A stretch of DNA of 64,000 bases from Aequorivita lipolytica. GTDB lineage: Bacteria > Bacteroidota > Bacteroidia > Flavobacteriales > Flavobacteriaceae. The notes beneath the pieces are model-generated. The model saw nothing but the letters and a program-made list of their open reading frames with translations, ran no database searches and was not told where the DNA came from. The translations under genes were made by a program, and so were the position numbers. Below are positions 60,369 to 64,000 of the stretch, piece by piece. The stretch's first letter is position 1; the number at the start of each line of letters is the position of its first letter. Where the stretch lies: the NCBI RefSeq assembly GCF_007997135.1, contig NZ_VORU01000008.1, forward strand, positions 62,001 through 126,000. The letters run 5' to 3'.

Positions 60369-61985
60369 TCAATAGCGGACTTTATTTTCCTTTTTCATAG
60401 CTTTTACCTCCTTCTTAGCCTGCTTTTCGTGAAAATTTCCACCGAGGTGTTCGCAATGTGACAATTCTTTCATGCTTTTAAAAGGCACCGCGCATTTGTG
60501 GTACATAAATGACTGCGATAGGGTTTTGATCAAATTCTTGTCTCCAACTGTCAGATCAACATCGTCCATTGTAAACTGGCAGGGATGTTCATAGCCACAA
60601 GCGTGCGTCATTTCTAACAATTCTTTACAGAAGTTTTTAAAATAGAAATGTGCCCGAACAGATTTATCTTCTATATTAATTCCGCGTTGCAGCCATTTAT
60701 TCTGCGTTGCAACACCGCTGGGACATTTGTTTGTATGACATAGTTGGGCCTGAATGCAACCGATACTCATCATTGCCTCACGAGCAACGTTTACCAAATC
60801 GGCACCCATAGAGAAAGCCATTGAGGCCCTTGCTGGAAACCCCAACTTTCCACTTCCAATAAAAACAATTTGTTCGCACATATCGTTCCTTTTGAAGATT
60901 TTATAGACTTCAGCAAAACCGAAAAGCCAAGGTAACGAAACGTGATCTGCAAAGCTTGGGGGCGAGGCTCCAGTTCCCCCTTCACCACCATCAATGGTTA
61001 TAAAATCTGGACCTTTTCCGGTTTCTTTCATAATTTTAGCCAGCTGTTCCCATTCGCCTAAACGCCCTACTGCCGATTTAATTCCTACGGGAAGTCCCGT
61101 AGCTTCTGCGATGCTTTCCACAAATTCAACCATTCCTTTTACCCCTTCAAAAGCGGAATGATTTGGTGGTGACAGTACATCTTTGCCCAAAGGTACATGC
61201 CTTATTGCAGCAATTTCTTCTGTGATTTTGGATCCGGGCAAAACTCCACCTTTTCCAGGTTTTGCACCCTGAGAGAGTTTTAATTCTATAGCGCGTACTT
61301 GCGGATTTTCATTAACTAGTTTTATTATTTTATCCATAGAGAAATTTCCATTCTCATCGCGAACGCCGAAATATCCAGTTCCAAAGTGAAAAACTACATC
61401 AGCACCCGTTTTGTGATAAGGAGAAAGACCACCTTCACCTGTATTGTGATAGCAATATGCTAAGCCGCAACCTTTATTTAAAGACTCTATAGCACGCGCA
61501 GACAGTGAGCCAAAACTCATTGCAGAAACATTAATAACAGAAGCAGGGCGATACGGCCGGCGACGTTTATGGAAGCCTCCCATAAGTTTGGCACAAGGCA
61601 GAAAATAAGGATTTTTATAGTTGGGATTGTCTTTTTCTACCCTAAAAGGAAGCATTGCGTTGTTTATGAAAATGTAATTCGGTTCATATATATCGCGATC
61701 GGTTCCAAAGCCTTCATAGTTGTTTTCGTTTTTGGCGGAAGCATAAATCCAGCCACGCTCAATTCTATTAAAAGGAAGCTCCTCCCGATTGTTGGCCACA
61801 ATATATTGCCGAAGTTCTGGCCCTATACTTTCCAGCATATACCGAATGTGTCCAATTACAGGGAAGTTGTGGCTAACAGTGTGATGCTTGTTGAAAAAGA
61901 TATCCCGAATGGCAACGAGCGCTAAAAAGAAAAGAATCCAGACCCACCATGGAATATCGGCAAGAAATGATAGAAATGCATCCAT
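60369..61985 (-). CDS. FMN-binding glutamate synthase-like protein
   Basis: A 538-residue protein of the glutamate synthase large-subunit-like group with an N-terminal membrane helix (about 9-28). The barrel has PYRPASVINVSAMSFGSLS near residue 142, the LSQGAKPGKGGVLPG segment, PDFITIDGGEGGTGASP near 320 and a Cys-containing CIQAQLCHTNKCPSGVATQ cluster near 412. It lacks the amidotransferase and the C-terminal GXGXG domains of true GltB. It may oxidise or reduce an amino acid or be a membrane FMN enzyme of unknown substrate. Transcribed alone. Confidence 0.88.
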   Translation of the reverse strand: MDAFLSFLADIPWWVWILFFLALVAIRDIFFNKHHTVSHNFPVIGHIRYMLESIGPELRQYIVANNREELPFNRIERGWIYASAKNENNYEGFGTDRDIYEPNYIFINNAMLPFRVEKDNPNYKNPYFLPCAKLMGGFHKRRRPYRPASVINVSAMSFGSLSARAIESLNKGCGLAYCYHNTGEGGLSPYHKTGADVVFHFGTGYFGVRDENGNFSMDKIIKLVNENPQVRAIELKLSQGAKPGKGGVLPGSKITEEIAAIRHVPLGKDVLSPPNHSAFEGVKGMVEFVESIAEATGLPVGIKSAVGRLGEWEQLAKIMKETGKGPDFITIDGGEGGTGASPPSFADHVSLPWLFGFAEVYKIFKRNDMCEQIVFIGSGKLGFPARASMAFSMGADLVNVAREAMMSIGCIQAQLCHTNKCPSGVATQNKWLQRGINIEDKSVRAHFYFKNFCKELLEMTHACGYEHPCQFTMDDVDLTVGDKNLIKTLSQSFMYHKCAVPFKSMKELSHCEHLGGNFHEKQAKKEVKAMKKENKVRY

Positions 61986-62147
61986 TGAAAGTTTTTTTAT
62001 AAAGGTATTTAAAATTAAATGGTTTAAAAAAATAGTTTCATTCTCAAAATTAGTCTTTCAAGCTTAATATTGTTTATAATTTCTATGAATTCACTTAAAA
62101 AAAAAGTTTGATAATAACTATTTTCACAACTTGAAGAAAATGAAGTT

Positions 62148-64000
62148 TTGGAAAAATATTTAGAACAACTTAACGAGGCCCAACTTGCGCCAGTACTGCA
62201 AAAAGACGGTGCAATGATTGTAATTGCGGGTGCCGGCTCAGGCAAAACCCGAGTGCTTACATTTCGTATTGCATACCTAATGTCGCAGGGCGTGGATCCA
62301 TTTAATATTTTGGCATTGACTTTTACCAACAAAGCAGCGCGCGAGATGAAAAAACGTATTTCGCAAATTGTTGGGGCAAGCGAAGCTAAGAATCTTTGGA
62401 TGGGAACTTTCCACAGTATTTTTGCGAAAATACTTCGGTTTGAGGCCGATAAATTGGGCTATCCTTCAAACTTCACTATTTATGACACGCAGGATTCACA
62501 AAGTGTAATTAGGGCCGTTATAAAAGAAATGCATTTAGACAAAGATATCTATAAATACAAGCAAGTCTATTCGCGCATTTCTTCCTATAAAAACAGCTTG
62601 ATTACCGTAAAGGCATACTTCAGCAATCCTGAATTGATGGAAGCGGATGCAATGGCAAAAATGCCGCGTCTGGGAGATATTTATAAAGCATACGTAGACA
62701 AATGCTTTAAAGCTGGAGCAATGGATTTTGATGATCTTTTGTTGAAAACAAACGAACTGCTTACCCGTTTTCCAGAGGTGCTTGCAAAATATCAAAACCG
62801 TTTCCGCTACATTTTGGTGGATGAGTACCAAGATACAAACCACAGCCAGTATCTTATTGTACGTGCGCTTTCAGATAAATTTCAGAATATTTGTGTAGTA
62901 GGCGATGATGCTCAGAGTATTTACGCTTTCCGTGGAGCGAACATCAACAATATTTTAAATTTTCAAAAAGATTATGATGATGTAAAGGTATTTCGTTTGG
63001 AGCAGAATTATCGATCCACAAAAAATATTGTAAATGCCGCAAACAGCATCATCGAAAAAAACAAAACAAGACTTGAAAAAGTAGTTTGGACCGCAAATGA
63101 TGAGGGTGCTAAAATTCTTGTAAATAGAACAATGACCGATGGCGACGAAGGCCGTTTTGTAGCGAGTTCTATTTTTGAAAATAAAATGAACCATCAGTTA
63201 CAAGAAGGTGATTTTGCAGTTTTGTACCGAACAAACGCACAGAGCCGTGCGATTGAGGATGCACTCAGGAAAAAAGATATACCGTATAGAATTTACGGCG
63301 GACTCAGCTTTTATCAACGCAAGGAGATTAAAGATGTACTGTCCTATTTGCGACTGGTCTTAAACCCAAAGGATGAAGAAGCGCTGAAACGCGTTATCAA
63401 TTATCCTGCGCGGGGCATAGGTGGAACGACGATTGAAAAATTAATAGTCGCCGCAAATCATTACAATCGTTCCATTTTTGAGGTGATGAAAAACATCGAT
63501 AAAATTGATTTAAAGATAAACTCCGGAACCAAAACCAAGCTGCAGGATTTTGTGACGATGGTTGAAAGTTTTCAGATTTTGAATAAAGGTTATGACGCTT
63601 TCACCATAACAGAGCACGTTTCAAAAAAAACTGGCTTACTTCAGGAATTAAAGAAAGATGGAACGCCCGAAGGCATTGCCCGTATTGAAAACATTGAGGA
63701 ATTACTCAACGGGATGCGCGATTTTGTGGAAGAGCAAAAAGAGATCGTAGATGCTACAGGTTCGCTTTCAGAATTTATGGAAGATGTCGCGCTCGCAACA
63801 GATCTGGACAACGATAAAGGTGATGATGATCGCGTGGCACTAATGACGGTGCATTTGGCAAAGGGCCTTGAGTTTCCCTACGTTTATGTGGTGGGTATGG
63901 AAGAAGACTTATTTCCTAGCGGGATGAGTATGAATACGCGAAGCGAATTGGAAGAAGAGCGGCGTTTATTTTATGTAGCTATTACGCGTGCCGAAAAGCA
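62148..64000 (+). CDS. UvrD/PcrA-type DNA helicase (3' end beyond the window)
   Basis: Superfamily 1 helicase, partial (617 codons of about 770-790). Motif I GAGSGKT at residues 28-34, then TFHSIFAKILR, DFDDLLLKTNELL, the Walker B ILVDEYQDTN, motif III VVGDDAQSIYAFRGAN, motif IV QNYRST, motif V LMTVHLAKGLEFPYVYVVG and motif VI EEERRLFYVAITRAEK at the window end. I chose TTG at 62148, giving MEKYLEQLNEAQ, the family's usual start. No gene precedes it for 162 bp. Confidence 0.92.
   Translation, partial: MEKYLEQLNEAQLAPVLQKDGAMIVIAGAGSGKTRVLTFRIAYLMSQGVDPFNILALTFTNKAAREMKKRISQIVGASEAKNLWMGTFHSIFAKILRFEADKLGYPSNFTIYDTQDSQSVIRAVIKEMHLDKDIYKYKQVYSRISSYKNSLITVKAYFSNPELMEADAMAKMPRLGDIYKAYVDKCFKAGAMDFDDLLLKTNELLTRFPEVLAKYQNRFRYILVDEYQDTNHSQYLIVRALSDKFQNICVVGDDAQSIYAFRGANINNILNFQKDYDDVKVFRLEQNYRSTKNIVNAANSIIEKNKTRLEKVVWTANDEGAKILVNRTMTDGDEGRFVASSIFENKMNHQLQEGDFAVLYRTNAQSRAIEDALRKKDIPYRIYGGLSFYQRKEIKDVLSYLRLVLNPKDEEALKRVINYPARGIGGTTIEKLIVAANHYNRSIFEVMKNIDKIDLKINSGTKTKLQDFVTMVESFQILNKGYDAFTITEHVSKKTGLLQELKKDGTPEGIARIENIEELLNGMRDFVEEQKEIVDATGSLSEFMEDVALATDLDNDKGDDDRVALMTVHLAKGLEFPYVYVVGMEEDLFPSGMSMNTRSELEEERRLFYVAITRAEK

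Noticed and set aside
1-64000. tRNA, rRNA, riboswitches, replication origin or prophage genes.
   Set aside because: None seen by eye on either strand; a covariance-model search would be needed to exclude small RNAs.

Overview
The window reads as chromosomal DNA of a flavobacterium (Bacteroidota, most likely Flavobacteriaceae). The evidence is the low GC content, several promoters of the Bacteroidota type (TTTG near -33, TAnnTTTG near -7), a peptidase with a type IX secretion C-terminal domain, DUF349, DUF5606, DUF368 and DUF2490 proteins, and a RecQ and a Fur that lack the usual zinc-binding cysteines. I cannot name the genus. About 64 coding genes or gene remnants are supported. I see no tRNA, rRNA, CRISPR, prophage or transposase gene.

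Layout. 0.1-12.2 kb is mostly housekeeping: lptB, a carboxymuconolactone decarboxylase-like gene, tatC, kdsD, recQ, a nucleoid-associated protein, ctaA, a CCA-adding enzyme and tsaC, with a small GxxExxY nuclease-like gene between the last two. 12.3-22.0 kb is a glycosyltransferase locus: seven glycosyltransferase or glycosyltransferase-like genes of GT-A/GT2 type, a polysaccharide deacetylase, a GT9 heptosyltransferase-like gene and a Kdo/WaaP-type kinase. It probably builds the lipopolysaccharide core or another surface glycan. 22.1-22.5 kb holds the broken remains of a higBA toxin-antitoxin pair. 22.6-28.8 kb carries dapD, ruvX, def, a DUF5606 gene, mazG and a large DUF349 gene. 28.9-40.3 kb is a long leftward run: spoT, fur, purA, an ostA-like gene, a class III aminotransferase, a TPR protein, two tandem DUF368 genes and aroE. 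40.4-48.4 kb has an orphan HigA-type antitoxin and a group concerned with ions and pH: a Ca2+/Na+ exchanger, a small MscS channel, NhaA, two DUF2490 proteins, a lipoprotein beta-carbonic anhydrase and a divergent TetR regulator. 48.4-53.7 kb is recG, with an M28 peptidase and an AraC regulator lying between recG and a second, displaced copy of the recG 3' end. 53.8-64 kb has an M1 aminopeptidase, a patatin, a histidine kinase/response regulator pair with an overlapping membrane gene, a glutamate synthase-like FMN protein and the first 617 codons of a UvrD/PcrA helicase.

The most unusual content lies between the genes. (1) The GxxExxY gene sits inside a perfect 17-bp inverted repeat (11143-11632), and the same repeat recurs as short gene-free hairpins at three other places, which looks like an undescribed small mobile element with non-autonomous copies. 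(2) At least thirteen intergenic spacers carry tandem repeats of exactly 7 bp, each with a different unit. (3) Four genes (ctaA, dapD, def, mazG) have 9-bp repeats of one consensus, AGNATCAAY, in the same orientation just before the start codon. (4) The displaced recG tail encodes the same last 24 residues as recG, with ten nucleotide differences that are all synonymous, so it came from a functional recG gene.
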